A DNA stretch of 64,000 nucleotides from Petaurus breviceps papuanus (GCA_028583685.1 JAMXIF010000032.1:9909797-9973796), one strand, 5' to 3'. Numbered from the stretch's first letter, positions 10,042 to 20,039 are shown. The notes: generated by a model not told the origin, from the sequence alone. Made by a program: numbers and translations.

Positions 10042-10367
10042 TAGAATCATAGTAGCCAAGGTCTATAATGCCCATTAGTGTGGAGGCTGAGGCTAGGGAG
10101 CTCTTGAGCTTAGGAGTTCTGAGCTGCAATGGGCCATGCCAATTGCAGATTCACACAAAGTTCAGCATTAATATGGTGAGCCTACCCCTACCGCCACCGA
10201 AGGGAGTCACCAAATTGCCTAAGGTGGGTCAAACTAGTCCAGGTCAGAAACAAATGGTGAAGGTCAAAATTCTTGTAGCAATCAATAGTTGGGACTGGGC
10301 CATAAGTAGCTTCTTCACTTCCAGCCTGGAGGAGATGGGGAGACCTTTAAAAACAAACAAAAAAACC
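10042..10367 (+). pseudogene. RN7SL: 7SL (SRP) RNA pseudogene, near full length
   Basis: The copy is collinear with the ~300-base 7SL RNA of the signal recognition particle. Recognisable segments in order are GGAGGCTGAGGCTAGGGAGC, CTTGAGCTTAGGAGTTCTGA, AGTTCAGCATTAATATGGTG, AATTGCCTAAGGTGGGTCAA, CAGGTCAGAAACAAATGG and CTTCCAGCCTGGAGGAGA, then an A-rich tail (10349-10367). The Alu-domain 5' half and the S domain are both present, unlike an Alu SINE. Many substitutions (several G and C changes in paired regions) make it non-functional. No convincing target duplication was seen. Confidence 0.9.
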
Positions 10368-10462
10368 CTTTAATTCAGTAGAGTAAAATGCTACCTTAAA
10401 ATCTGTCCCTAAAATATCTCCCATCCTTATATTTAAATCATACAAGATTTCACCACTTTCTG

Positions 10463-11097
10463 GCAAACAGAGGGAGAAGAAATGGAAATCATGTCAGATT
10501 TTATATTCTTGGGCTCAAAGATCACAGCAGACAGTAAATGTAGTCATGAAATTAAAAGACACTTGCTCCTTGGAAGGAAAGTTATGGCAAATCTGGACAG
10601 CATACTAAAAAGCAAAGATAGCATCTTGTCAACAAAGGTCAGTATAGTCAAAGTTAAGGTTTTTCCAGTAGCAATGTGTGACTGTGACAGTTAAACTGTA
10701 AGGAAAGCTGAGTGCTGCAGAGTCAACACTTTGAAATAGTGGTGCTGGAGAAGACTTTTGAGAGTCCCTTGGAAAGCAAGGAGAACAAATCAGTCAATAC
10801 TTAAAGAAATTAATTCAGACTATTCACTGGAAGGTAAAATATTGAAGCTGAAGCCTAAATACTTTGTATTCATAATGAAAAGATGGGACTCACTGGAAAA
10901 GACCCTGATGTTGGGAAAGTCTGAAGGCAAAAGGAGAAGAGGATGGCAGAGGATGAGATGGACAGACAGTGTCATGGAAACAACAAATATGAACTTGGAC
11001 AGACTTTGAGAAATAGTGGAAGATAGAAGGGCCTGGCATGCTACAATCCATGCGATCACGAAGAGGCAGACATTACTGAGCTTTTGAACAACATCAA
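10463..11097 (+). repeat. RTE/BovB-type LINE, 3' third
   Basis: Two overlapping open stretches translate to the C-terminal part of the RTE/BovB ORF2 protein: FLGSKITADSKCSHEIKRHL, LLLGRKVMANLDSILKS (10482-10694), then RVPWKARRTNQSILKEI, SLEKTLMLG and KRRRGWQRMRWTDS (10758-11009). These lie downstream of the reverse transcriptase core. The DNA ends GATCACGAAGAGGCAGACAT and TGAACAACATCAAG, which is the RTE 3' end and resembles the MAR1 SINE tail. There is a stop after CDCDS and a frame change between the two stretches. The 5' part with endonuclease and polymerase is absent. Confidence 0.93.
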
Positions 11098-11156
11098 GAT
11101 TCTTTCAAAGATAAACTTTCTTTAAGGATCCTTTAATAATCAAAATTAAAAAACAT

Positions 11157-11312
11157 TGGGGCATGTAGGTGGCGCAGTGAATAGAGCACCAGCCCTGGAG
11201 TCAGGAGGACCTGAGTTCAAATCCAGCCTCAGACACTTAACACTTACCAGCTATGTGACCTTGGGCAACTCACTTAACCCCAATTGCCCTGCCTTCCCCC
11301 CTCCAAAAAGCA
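11157..11312 (+). repeat. SINE family A
   Basis: GGGGCATGTAGGTGGCGCAG, GAATAGAGCACCAGCCCTGG, GAGTTCAAATCCAGCCTCAG, CACTTAACCCCAATTGCCCT, then a C/A-rich tail. Little diverged. Confidence 0.93.
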
Positions 11313-11530
11313 CATACACAAAAACCTCAAACAATATTAAACAGCAAAGTATGCTTACCAAAGAGGTTTGCTTCTTCTGTCTTCTCTACAAAATAAAGGA
11401 ATTGGATATTTTCAAGGGATTCCTTGGGAAGGTAGTGAAGGTCATACTTTACCTGCTTCACAATTTTGCTTAGGACCAGTCCCACTTATTTTTTACTCAG
11501 ACTCCCAAATGCCATTAAGAATAAATGTCC

Positions 11531-11688
11531 CTGGGGTGGCCAGGTGGTGCAGTGAGTAAGAACGCCTGCCCCGGCATCTGGAGGACCTGGGATTGGTTTG
11601 GCCTCAGATACTTAACACCCATACAAAATAACTGGCCATGTAACCTTGGGCAAGTTTACTTAACCCCAAATTGCTTAAAAAAAATCCC
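11531..11688 (+). repeat. SINE family B
   Basis: GGGGTGGCCAGGTGGTGCAG, TGAGTAAGAACGCCTGCCCC, CCATGTAACCTTGGGCAAG and CCCCAAATTGCTTAAAAAAA. It mixes features of families A and B (TTGGGCAAG). Confidence 0.85.
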
Positions 11689-11689
11689 C

Positions 11690-12220
11690 CCAACAACCAT
11701 CAGAGGGGGGGAGTAAGCTCTATGGGAAAGAGGCCCACTATCCCCACCACCATCAACTATCAAGTATCATCTCTACCACCAGTAAGAGCAACTGTCAACC
11801 AACTGCCGTTGACCCACAGATAACTTCAAGAGTCCTCAGAATAGCAGTTGTTCAAGACCGCGGGCTCAGCTTCTGCTCTGGCCCATACAGATGTCAATAA
11901 CAGGTGGGACCAGCCCATCCATGCGACCTACCTGCCTCGGCAAATGTTGCCCCTTCAGCAGCCACAACTACTGGAGTCTCTCCACCAAAGTCCTTCATAT
12001 TGTCCAATGGTTAAGCATCAGAAATGGATGTGATTTTGTCACTGGAAATAGCATTAAAGAAGATGCATTGCTATCTGTGATACAGTATTCTGATGCTCTT
12101 GCTATTATTTCTCATTGTAAATTAATAAACAGACCTCTGACACAGAGCTCTTCCTCTGATCCGATGCCTCTTCCTATGAGAATGTGAGGTCCTTGTAGAC
12201 TGGGACTGCTTAATTTTCCC
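11690..12220. other. No recognised feature
   Basis: No repeat family or gene signature recognised. Open frames of 60-100 codons overlap each other in several frames, as expected by chance. Confidence 0.4.
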
Positions 12221-12221
12221 A

Positions 12222-12485
12222 TTTTTTTTTGTAGAACCAGGAGAACAAGTTTTGCGATGGCCATAGGAATGTAAATAGGAAAACAACTTTGAAAGAATAT
12301 AGAACTTGGAACACTGTAATGACTTATCATAACTTCAAAAGACTGATGATGAAGCATGCCTCCTACCTCTTGGCAGAAGCATTGAACTAAAGGTGAATGG
12401 TTGAGACCCACGCATGCATTTTCAGACATGGCCAATATGTTTACTTGCTTTGCTTAACTTTATTTGATACAGTAAAAAAAATTGT
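12222..12485 (+). repeat. LINE (L1-type) 3' end, second 3'-UTR type
   Basis: AGAACCAGGAGAACAAG, AACAACTTTGAAAGAATATA, CATAACTTCAAAAGACTGAT, GATGAAGCATGCCTCCTACC and CAGACATGGCCAATATGTTT match, in order, another common marsupial L1 3' end. An A run near 12474 ends it. Confidence 0.6.
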
Positions 12486-12529
12486 TAAATTTTTTATAGA
12501 AAGTGGGAGAGGCAGACTAATTATAATGG

Positions 12530-13085
12530 CCATCACTTACATGGCATCCTGAGTCTGGCAAAGTCCTTTGCAGATATTAGCTCATTTGTTCCTTATAACA
12601 AATCTATAAGGTAGCTGATATTACATTTTTTTTAAGCAATTGAGGTTAAGTGACTTGCTCAAAGTTACACAGCCAGTATATTTCTTGGTGTGGTGCTAAG
12701 TATCTGAGCCCACATTTGATCCCAGGTCATCCTGACTCTGGGGCTGGTGCTCTTACTGCACCACATGGCTGCCCCAAACATTTTTTTTAAGCAATCAGGG
12801 TTAAGTAACTTGCTCAAGGTTACACAGCCAGTTATTTCTGGGTGTGGTGCTAAGTATCTGAGCCCAGATTTGATCCCCAGGTCATCCTGACACTGGAGCC
12901 GGAGCTCTTACTCACTGAGCCAACTGGCCGCCCCTGCTGATATTACATTTTACAGATGAGGAAACTAGGACTGAGAAAAGTCAAGTGACTGACCAGGGTT
13001 CATGAAGTAAGTGCCCAGATTGGAATTTAATCTAGGTTCCTGATTCCTAGTCCAATATTCTGTCCCCTACCACTCACTGCCTCTT
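12530..13085 (-). repeat. MIR-type SINE, antisense, split by a SINE pair
   Basis: Left piece 12530-12629 (TTGCAGATATTAGCTCATTT) and right piece 12935-13085 (CATTTTACAGATGAGGAAAC) join across the B-family pair. The shared GCTGATATTACATTTT at both joints is the target duplication. Confidence 0.75.
12630..12934 (-). repeat. SINE family B, two head-to-tail copies inside a MIR
   Basis: Two antisense B copies (about 12630-12777 and 12785-12934) each show GGTTAAGT-ACTTGCTCAA, AGTTACACAGCCAG and CTAAGTATCTGAGCCC. Between them lies only AAACATTTTTTTT. GCTGATATTACATTTT at 12613-12628 and 12935-12950 flanks the pair. Either the second copy landed in the tail of the first, or they moved as one unit. Confidence 0.88.
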
Positions 13086-13700
13086 ATTTTTCTAATGGTC
13101 AATGAGAATGATAACAAAGACTTATCCTGCCAAGGATGACCAACAGGGATTGATTCTCTGTCTTTGTCATGTGAGGAGACTGGCTTACATTACAGCAAGG
13201 GGGACTGAAACTGGGCAGGTGGTAGGAATTCCTGAAACACTAGAGGAGGAGGTAAAATTTCCTTTGCTGGGATTAGTTGCTCACAAAGGAAGTTGAATTT
13301 GGTTTGGATTTTATATTGCTCTGACTGGGAAGTCCAAGTCCTCTCCAGGATTATTAATGTTTGAATTAGTAAACTGATAAATTGAATCAGTCATTGATAA
13401 GTAATGCCTGCTTCAAAGGGCTGCTGTGGGGAAAGCACTTTACAATATCTCTACAAATGCAAGTTGTTCTAATTAGGTCTGCAGACCTCGGTGTCAGTGC
13501 TAATTTTTATGAATAGGTTGCTGGCTTCAAACCCATTCCATTTGTGGTGGTTTCCAACCATTGTTAACTTCAGCAAATGATGCTGGTGACCCACCTAATA
13601 GAATGATGGAAATCAGACATCTTAATATGAGGCTGATCAATTTGAGTCTGTAGCATGCTGACAAGAAGGCAGTATATCCTTGGGGAGAAGGAACATTGAA
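13086..13700. other. Unique sequence, candidate conserved non-coding DNA
   Basis: No repeat recognised. Around 13340-13480 there are many TAAT/ATTA-type sites (GATTATTAATGTTTGAATTA, GATAAATTGAATCAGTC, TTCTAATTAGGTCTGC). This site density is an observation only; a regulatory role is inferred. Confidence 0.3.
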
Positions 13701-13715
13701 AAGAAGGGTACTTTA

Positions 13716-13862
13716 TTTTTTGCTTTTTTGGAGGGGGGAGGGCAGGTCAAGTGACTTGCCCAAGGTCACATGGCTAGTATTACATGTCTGAGGCTGGATT
13801 TGAACTCAGGTCCTCCTCACTCCAGGGCTGGTGCTCTATTCACTGCACCACCTAGCCGCCTC
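13716..13862 (-). repeat. SINE family A, antisense, with target duplication
   Basis: TTTTTTGGAGGGGGGAGGGC, AAGTGACTTGCCCAAGGTCA, GGATTTGAACTCAGGTCCTC, CACTGCACCACCTAGCCGCC. Flanked by AAGAAGGGTACTTTA (13701-13715) and AAGAAGAGTACTTTA (13863-13877). Confidence 0.93.
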
Positions 13863-13877
13863 AAGAAGAGTACTTTA

Positions 13878-15006
13878 AATACTGGGGGCCATCTCCAATT
13901 GTCCTGATCTATGTCTTGTCACTGTTCCCATATGACTCCAGAAGAGACAGTGAGGCTATTGATTTTGCATAGCCCTGTCCCACTTAAATCCAATTCACTT
14001 GCAAGTCAAGACATCACCCTCCTGACATCATTGGTGCTCTTCTGGAAGTCACATTTGGAGAACCCTTTCTACCTGAGGGTTCTGGGAGGGCCTGGGATTC
14101 TGAACTGAGAGAGAATTGCTCCCTTCTTCGATTGGTCCACTGTCTTCTGAGCCCTTTTTAATGGACTTTTATTCTGGATATCAGGAATCCGTCTTTAAAT
14201 CAACTACAGCTGTCAAAGTAAATGGCTCACTTTCTGCTCAACTGAGTAAAAATAACAATTTCTACTTCTAGAACCTTGTTTTGAGGCACAGATCTCAGAT
14301 GTCTGAGAATCCGAGAATAGTTAGTTCATCTCCTGTGAAGTCTTAAGAGAGTAGAGCTCTGAGGCATAGTCTCAGAGGTTAACTCCTTCCCTCCCTCCTC
14401 CCCCTTTCCATCAGTTATAGAGTTAATAAGAAATGGTTCTTCCTTCCTGCCAATCTAATTGATACAGGGTCTATTTCCCTGATTTGAGTTACAAAGAGAA
14501 GAAAAATCCAATTAAAATTATACATCCCACTCACATGGAATCCTTGTTTGGGGTCCCCTCCCCATTCAGTCCATCCAGTCCCCAGTCTCTTGGGAGAGAA
14601 GGAAGGATGGGGCATCTAGAAACAGGTTCCAAGACTCTATCCTAGAATGAGTTTATAGGATCGCTGAGGTTCTGAAGGGAAAGATTCTGTAGCTTGACGA
14701 AGACCCTGAGGAGGCCAGGGAGAATCAAGGATGAGTGCGTGAGGCAGAGGGGTCAAGTTTCAGCAGAGGCACAGAATTATAGTTATCTCTTCCACATTGC
14801 AGGGGTTAGGGGTGCGGCCTTGATCTAGAAAATGCTCATAAAATGTTTTGGCCCTCTCTTCATACCAGAGAAGTCTGAATTTTATCTCTTTCTTTTATGA
14901 GGTGTTTACAATACCTTCTTGTAAAATTTTGGTTAAACATTTGGTCATAGGCTCTGTATCATCTGCTGACTTTTATATGTTGTCTGCGACTTCCAAAAAA
15001 CTCCTC
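13878..15006. other. Unique sequence, nothing recognised
   Basis: About 1.1 kb without a repeat I can name and without a convincing exon. Base composition is near neutral. Confidence 0.4.
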
Positions 15007-15021
15007 AAAAATTCCCCTTTA

Positions 15022-15319
15022 GGGGCAGCCAGGTAGCACAGCGAGTAAGAGCACCAGCTCCACTGTCGGGATGACTTGTGGATCAAATCCGGGTTCAGAC
15101 ACTTAGCACCCACCCAGAAACACCTGGCCATGTAACCTTGAGCAAGTTACTTAACCCCAATTGCTTAGGGGCAGCCAGGTGGCTCAGTGAGTAAGAGCAC
15201 TGGCTCCAGTGTTGGGATGTCCTGGGTTCAAATCCGGGCTCAGATACTTAGCACCACACCCAGAAGTAACTGGCCGTGTAACCTTGAGCAAATTACTTAA
15301 CCCTGATTGCTTTGAAAAA
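15022..15319 (+). repeat. SINE family B dimer with a single outer target duplication
   Basis: The first unit (15022-15167) starts GGGGCAGCCAGGTAGCACAG and ends CCCCAATTGCTTA. The second (15168-15319) starts at once with GGGGCAGCCAGGTGGCTCAG and ends CCCTGATTGCTTTG plus an A tail. No A tail or duplicated target lies between them. AAAAATTCCCCTTTA occurs at 15007-15021 and 15320-15334, perfect over 15 bases, so the pair behaves as one inserted unit. The units differ in type: CACCCACCCAGAAACACC in the first, CACCACACCCAGAAGTAA in the second. Confidence 0.93.
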
Positions 15320-15384
15320 AAAAATTCCCCTTTAATTTCTTATGCCGATCTGTGATACAACAAAGCCTCAGTGAGGAAAGTCGT

Positions 15385-15715
15385 GATGTAAGAGCACTGT
15401 ACTGGGAGTCAGGACACCTGATTTTGAGTCTGACTCTGCCACTAACTGTATATCCTTAGACAAGTTGTCTAATGGCTCTGGTCTCAGTTTTCTCATCTGT
15501 AAAACTGGGATGACCATAGCACCTATCTCACAGGGTTATTGTGAGGATCAAATGACATTATATATGTATATATATACATATATATTCACACACACATATA
15601 TACATACAAATATATCTACACACATATACATGCATACACATACATATATACATACATACACACACACACATATATAGGGCTTTACCAACAAAGCATTATG
15701 TAAATGCTAACTATG
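15385..15715 (+). repeat. MIR-type SINE expanded by an internal microsatellite
   Basis: Core CTCAGTTTTCTCATCTGTAA and GTTATTGTGAGGATCAAATG, then a (TA/CA)n run (15556-15676), then the tail GGGCTTTACCAACAAAGCAT and AAATGCTAACTATG. The microsatellite grew inside the SINE. Confidence 0.75.
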
Positions 15716-15884
15716 AAACTTCTACTTTCTTTCATTGGAATAAATAAATATACAAGTAAAACAAACCAGCACATTGACCATATCTGAAAACAAAGGCTTG
15801 GGAGAGAATGTTCCCTCCAGCAAAGTCCTTCATTTTTGCTAAATGGCTATATATCAGGAAAGCACTTTGGGTGTATCTTAGACT

Positions 15885-16010
15885 CCTCTGGCAATCAGTT
15901 TCATGAAAACTATGGATCCCTTCTCAGAATATTTTTAAATGCATACAATAACATACCATAGATTACAAAAGTTATAAAAAAAATAAAATGCTAAGCTCAT
16001 GGAAGTCCAG
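15885..16010 (-). mobile_element. hAT non-autonomous transposon, fragment
   Basis: CTATGGATCCCTTCTCAGAA, TATTTTTAAATGCATACAAT and AGATTACAAAAGTTAT match the interior of the hAT family seen at 36971 and 7511. Ends are missing. Confidence 0.55.
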
Positions 16011-17150
16011 AGAGCCTTCACAATAGCCCTTCTCCTCAGTTAAAACTTATCTTTCCTCTGTCCCCTTCCCTTAGTGTTTTTCCTAGGGACTAGAGTTACT
16101 CTGATAAATGAATGAAGCAAAAATGTTAACATTAAATGTTAGAGCTATTAAAAGTTAACAGTATCTCGTCGGCCTTTCTAGGTAATATATTATTTCTAGA
16201 GGAACCTTCAGTTTAAGCAGTATCAGGATTTGGGGCAATGTGGTTGATCAAAGGGTTCTAAAATCCGACCATTGGGGCAAATCACTTCCAATAGGGAAAC
16301 AGAGACAGAGACTGTGATGGGAGTCAAGATAAGCAATGGAGGGATGGCAGACCCTTCACCCATATAAAGAGATGAGAGAATCTCTTAGCTTTCCTTCCTG
16401 GGGGAAGAGGCTGGTGCCAGGGACAGGGTCTGAGGGGTGAGTCTGGTGGGAGGCCTCAGAGGGGGCTGAAAAGATTGGGTAGGGAGATCAGGAAAGGTTT
16501 AGCTGCCCCCTCTTCATGCTTCCTGTAGTTCTCAATGCAAGCTCAGCTAAACCTTCCCAGACACAAAGGGCCCACCAGCGACTGACTAACTGTTCTTAGT
16601 AAGGGATGAATCAATGGCGGGACTAGGAAGCTGAGTCAGCATTTGCACCCAGGCTCAGACACTCTTCCCTCCCCCAGATCTGGTCTGGGACTGAGACTAG
16701 GGAGAACTCCATGAGAAGTTTCATTTTCTACACACTAATCTTGCAAATAGAGCAAATAAAAACCTGTGGGTTATTTGAGAGTGGGGGTGGGGGTAGGGGT
16801 GAAGGTTTCGGTAAAGGTGACTGGGCAGAAAGGAGGTTATGCTTCTATTTGTAGAGGGACAGCAAGAGCGGTAGATAAGGAAGAAATCTTCATTAATTAG
16901 TCCCAAGCACATTGGCATTTTTTCCCCTACTCTTAGTAACACAGGCATCTTTTGCCTTCTGGTAGAGAATCGGGCCAGTCTGGGACACTTTGGTGTGTGA
17001 GAGCAGCAGTTTCCCAGGGCAGAGCTTATGTCTTGGGTTAACCGGACATCTGGCAGAGGAGAGGGACACTGTGTCCCCCTTTTCTCTCAAAATGTTCCCC
17101 ATGCTTTGTTAAGATGGTCATATCAATTAAGCCCATGTCTTGAGACAGGA
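16011..17150. other. Unique sequence, nothing recognised
   Basis: No repeat family or exon recognised over about 1.1 kb, including a G-rich run GGGGGTGGGGGTAGGGGT near 16785. Confidence 0.4.
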
Positions 17151-17156
17151 ATCTAT

Positions 17157-17402
17157 TTTGTTGTTCCGTCGTGTCTGACTCTTTGTGACCACATTTGGGG
17201 TTTTCTTGGTATAGATACTGAAATGGTTTGCCATTTCCTTCTCCAGCTCATTTTACAGATGAGGATATTGAGGCAAACAGGGTTAAGTGACTTGCCCAGG
17301 GTCACACAGCTAGTAAGTATCTGAGGCCAAATCTGAACTCAGGAAGGGGAGTCTTCCTGACTCCAGGCCCAGTACTCTATCCACTGAGTCACCTAGTACC
17401 AC
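17157..17402 (-). repeat. MAR1-type CORE-SINE, antisense
   Basis: TTGTTGTTCCGTCGTGTCTG, ACTCTTTGTGACCACATTTG, GGTTTGCCATTTCCTTCTCC, CATTTTACAGATGAGGATAT and CCACTGAGTCACCTAGTACC. Full length. Confidence 0.92.
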
Positions 17403-17494
17403 ACCCAACTCCCAACCAGGAGACAAGGGTTTTCTTAAAAAAAACAAATAAAGAACTAGCATATGGACGCCTGGGTCCTGGTGCTGATGCTGCC

Positions 17495-17700
17495 ACTAGG
17501 CAGTGTAATTCAGCAGAAAGTGTGTTGACCTTGGAATTTTAGGACCTGAGTTTTAATTCTGGTTCTGTCATTTACTACCTTTGTGACCTTGAGAAAATCA
17601 CTTTAACTCTTTGGGCCTCAGTTTTCCCCCTGTGTGAAATGAGAGGGTTGGAGCAGATGATCTCCATAGTTCTTTCCAGCTTTAGATCCTACCAATGATG
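17495..17700 (+). repeat. MIR-type SINE
   Basis: ATTTACTACCTTTGTGACCT, TGGGCCTCAGTTTTCCCC and the tail GATGATCTCCATAGTTCTTT. Confidence 0.7.
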
Positions 17701-17749
17701 AACCAGTCAGCTGTGACCTGTTACAATGGAAGATAATGGAAAGAGGCAG

Positions 17750-17965
17750 ATTAATACTAATAGTTGACATTTATATGGTATTATAAGGTTCGTAAAGAAC
17801 TTTACATATATTATCTCATTTTGACCCTCATAACAACCCTATGAGGAAGGAGACCATTCTCTTTCCTGTCCCTCAGCTTCCTCATCTATACAATGAGGAG
17901 GCTGGACCAGATGACCTCCAAGGGCCCTTCCAGCTCTAAATTCCATGATTCTTATGATAAAGTTC
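17750..17965. repeat. Two MIR-type fragments in opposite orientation
   Basis: 17750-17850 is antisense (TTATCTCATTTTGACCCTCA, TAACAACCCTATGAGG). 17865-17965 is sense (CCTCAGCTTCCTCATCTATA, GATGACCTCCAAGGGCCCTT). Confidence 0.6.
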
Positions 17966-18165
17966 TCACTCCCTATTCATTTTTTTGTTGTGTTTTTGGT
18001 AATATATGTTTTTTTTTAAAACCCTCACAGTATGAAGTAACATAGCTATGTATTTTCCACCTTCATAAATCAAAATGAGATTCTTCCCATCATAAGTGTT
18101 CCTATTTTCTGCTTGCTACACTAGAGACTTCAAGGAGTTTTCCCCTTGGGTGAGATCTGGGACTC

Positions 18166-18330
18166 TCTCTCTCTCTCTCTCTCTCNNNNNNNNNNNNNNN
18201 NNNNNNNNNNNNNNNNNNNNNNNNNNNNNNNNNNNNNNNNNNNNNNNNNNNNNNNNNNNNNNNNNNNNNNNNNNNNNNNNNNNNNCTCTCCCTCTCTCTC
18301 TCTCTCTCTCCTCTCTCTCTTTCTCTCTCT
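18166..18330 (+). repeat. (CT)n microsatellite containing an assembly gap
   Basis: CT dinucleotides on both sides of exactly 100 N (18186-18285). True length is unknown. A purine-rich stretch with GGGAAGGGAGGG lies further on at about 18485-18535. Confidence 0.95.
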
Positions 18331-18611
18331 CACCCAGTTACCTTGTTCCTAATGGGAGAATTCCTTCACTTTCTACTATCTGATATATATTCTCCTATGT
18401 ATACCTTCTCTGATTTCTGTTTTGATATTGACTTGGATAAATTGGTTTCTCTGAGAGATAGATAAATAGACAGACAGATAGAGAAACAGAGAGAGTAGGA
18501 AGGAAGCAGGAAGGGAAGGGGGGGGAAGGGAGGGAAGGACACACAAAAAAAGAGGATTTTGCATAAGGTCACCCCCAATTAAAAACTGAGAGAGAGAGAA
18601 AAATCACCCTT

Positions 18612-18763
18612 GGGGCGGCTAGGTGGCACAGTGAATAGAGCACTGGCTCTGGAGTCAGGAGGACCCGAGTTCAAATCCGGCCTCAGACCCTTAACACAAA
18701 AACTAACTGTGTGACCTTGGGCAAATCACTCAACCCCAATTGCTCTCCAAAAAAAAAAAAAGG
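18612..18763 (+). repeat. SINE family A, with target duplication
   Basis: GGGGCGGCTAGGTGGCACAG, TGAATAGAGCACTGGCTCTG, GAGTTCAAATCCGGCCTCAG and a long A tail. Flanked by GAAAAATCACCCTT (18598-18611) and a near-copy at 18764-18779. One of the least diverged copies. Confidence 0.95.
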
Positions 18764-19154
18764 GAAAAAAATCACCCTTTTAAGAAAGTATGAATGAATG
18801 CAAACAGTGGCCAAGTCCAAAAATGTAGGTTTCTGTAGCTCTAGCATTTCCTTTTTCTTTCTCTGTTTCTCCCCTGCTCCTACCTGATACAGGCTCTCAT
18901 TTCTTGTTGTTCAACCTCCTCCACTAAAGGTTCCTTCTGATGCCTCACATGGTGAGGAAGGTGGCGCATCTGGTGGGGCTTCCCCGGCTGGGCAGGCCAC
19001 TAGAGCAGCCCATTGGTAGGCTCCGTGGGTGTTTGTCATCATACATCTTTTGATTTTTCCTTCTGTAGAGCCTGTGAGTGACATAATGCCTTGTGCATTT
19101 TACTCTTTAATTTAATTTTTATTTTTAATTTTGATCTGTGATTCCACCAGCTGG

Positions 19155-19365
19155 CTTTAATCATTATTAGCTGTGTGACCCTGGGCAGTTATTTAACTTC
19201 TGTTTGCTTCAATTTCCTCACCTGTAAAATGGGGATAATAACCTGCCCCTAGGGGCTATTGTGAGGATCAAGTGAGGTGATATTTGTGCAGTGCTTAGCT
19301 CTACAGTATTGGAAAGCACTTATCTTTATGGGCCTGGCACAGAGTAGGTGCTGTATGAATCCTCT
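19155..19365 (+). repeat. MIR-type SINE with L2-like tail
   Basis: ATTAGCTGTGTGACCCTGGG, CAATTTCCTCACCTGTAAAA, GGCTATTGTGAGGATCAAGT and GCCTGGCACAGAGTAGGTGC. Confidence 0.75.
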
Positions 19366-19645
19366 TCCCATCTCTTCCTTCCCTCTTTTCAGTGAGAAAA
19401 ATCTCTCTGCCAATGCAGATGAAAATTATAAATTAAAATTATGATGTCATTAATATGTATTTTGTCATATATTTTATATAGATTATATAAAACATATCAC
19501 ATTATACATAATATAATTATGTAACATATTTTTCTGCCACAGAAACCCAAGAAAATTGTAAAGGCATTAAGGGCTTCTGTGTAGTGGAGGGAACACCTAC
19601 GCTGATAACACTTGGATCCTGGAAGCGTTCAAGTAAATTTTGCAG

Positions 19646-19648
<3 letters not shown>

Positions 19649-19700
<52 letters not shown>

Positions 19701-19990
19701 CAGAGACAGAGACAGAGACAGAGACAGAGACAGAGACGGAGACAGAGAGGGAGAGAGACAGAGAGAGACAGAGACGGAGACGGAGACAGAGAGGGAGAGA
19801 GACAGAGAGAGAGACAGAGAGAGACAGAGACAAAGAGGGAGACAGAGAGGGAGAGAGACAGAGAGAGAGACAGAGAGAGACAGAGACAAAGAGGGAGACA
19901 GAGAGGGAGAGAGACAGAGAGAGACAGAGACAGAGAGGGAGAGAGACAGAGACAGAGACGGAGACAGAGAGGGAGAGAGAGGGAGAGAGC
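19649..19990 (+). repeat. (GT)n and (GAGACA)n compound microsatellite
   Basis: GT repeats (19649-19691) pass into nearly 300 bases of GAGACA/GAGAGG units, all purine plus C on this strand. The long apparent proteins here (RQRQRQ or CLCLCL type) are only the repeat read in frame. Confidence 0.97.
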
Positions 19991-20039
19991 ATTGTTGTTG
20001 TTGTTATGAGTATGTATATTCATTAATTTTATGTTTATG

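Noticed and set aside
19517-20026. Several long frames encoding LSLSLC, CVCVCV or RQRQRE repeats
   Set aside because: They are translations of the (GT)n/(GAGACA)n microsatellite.
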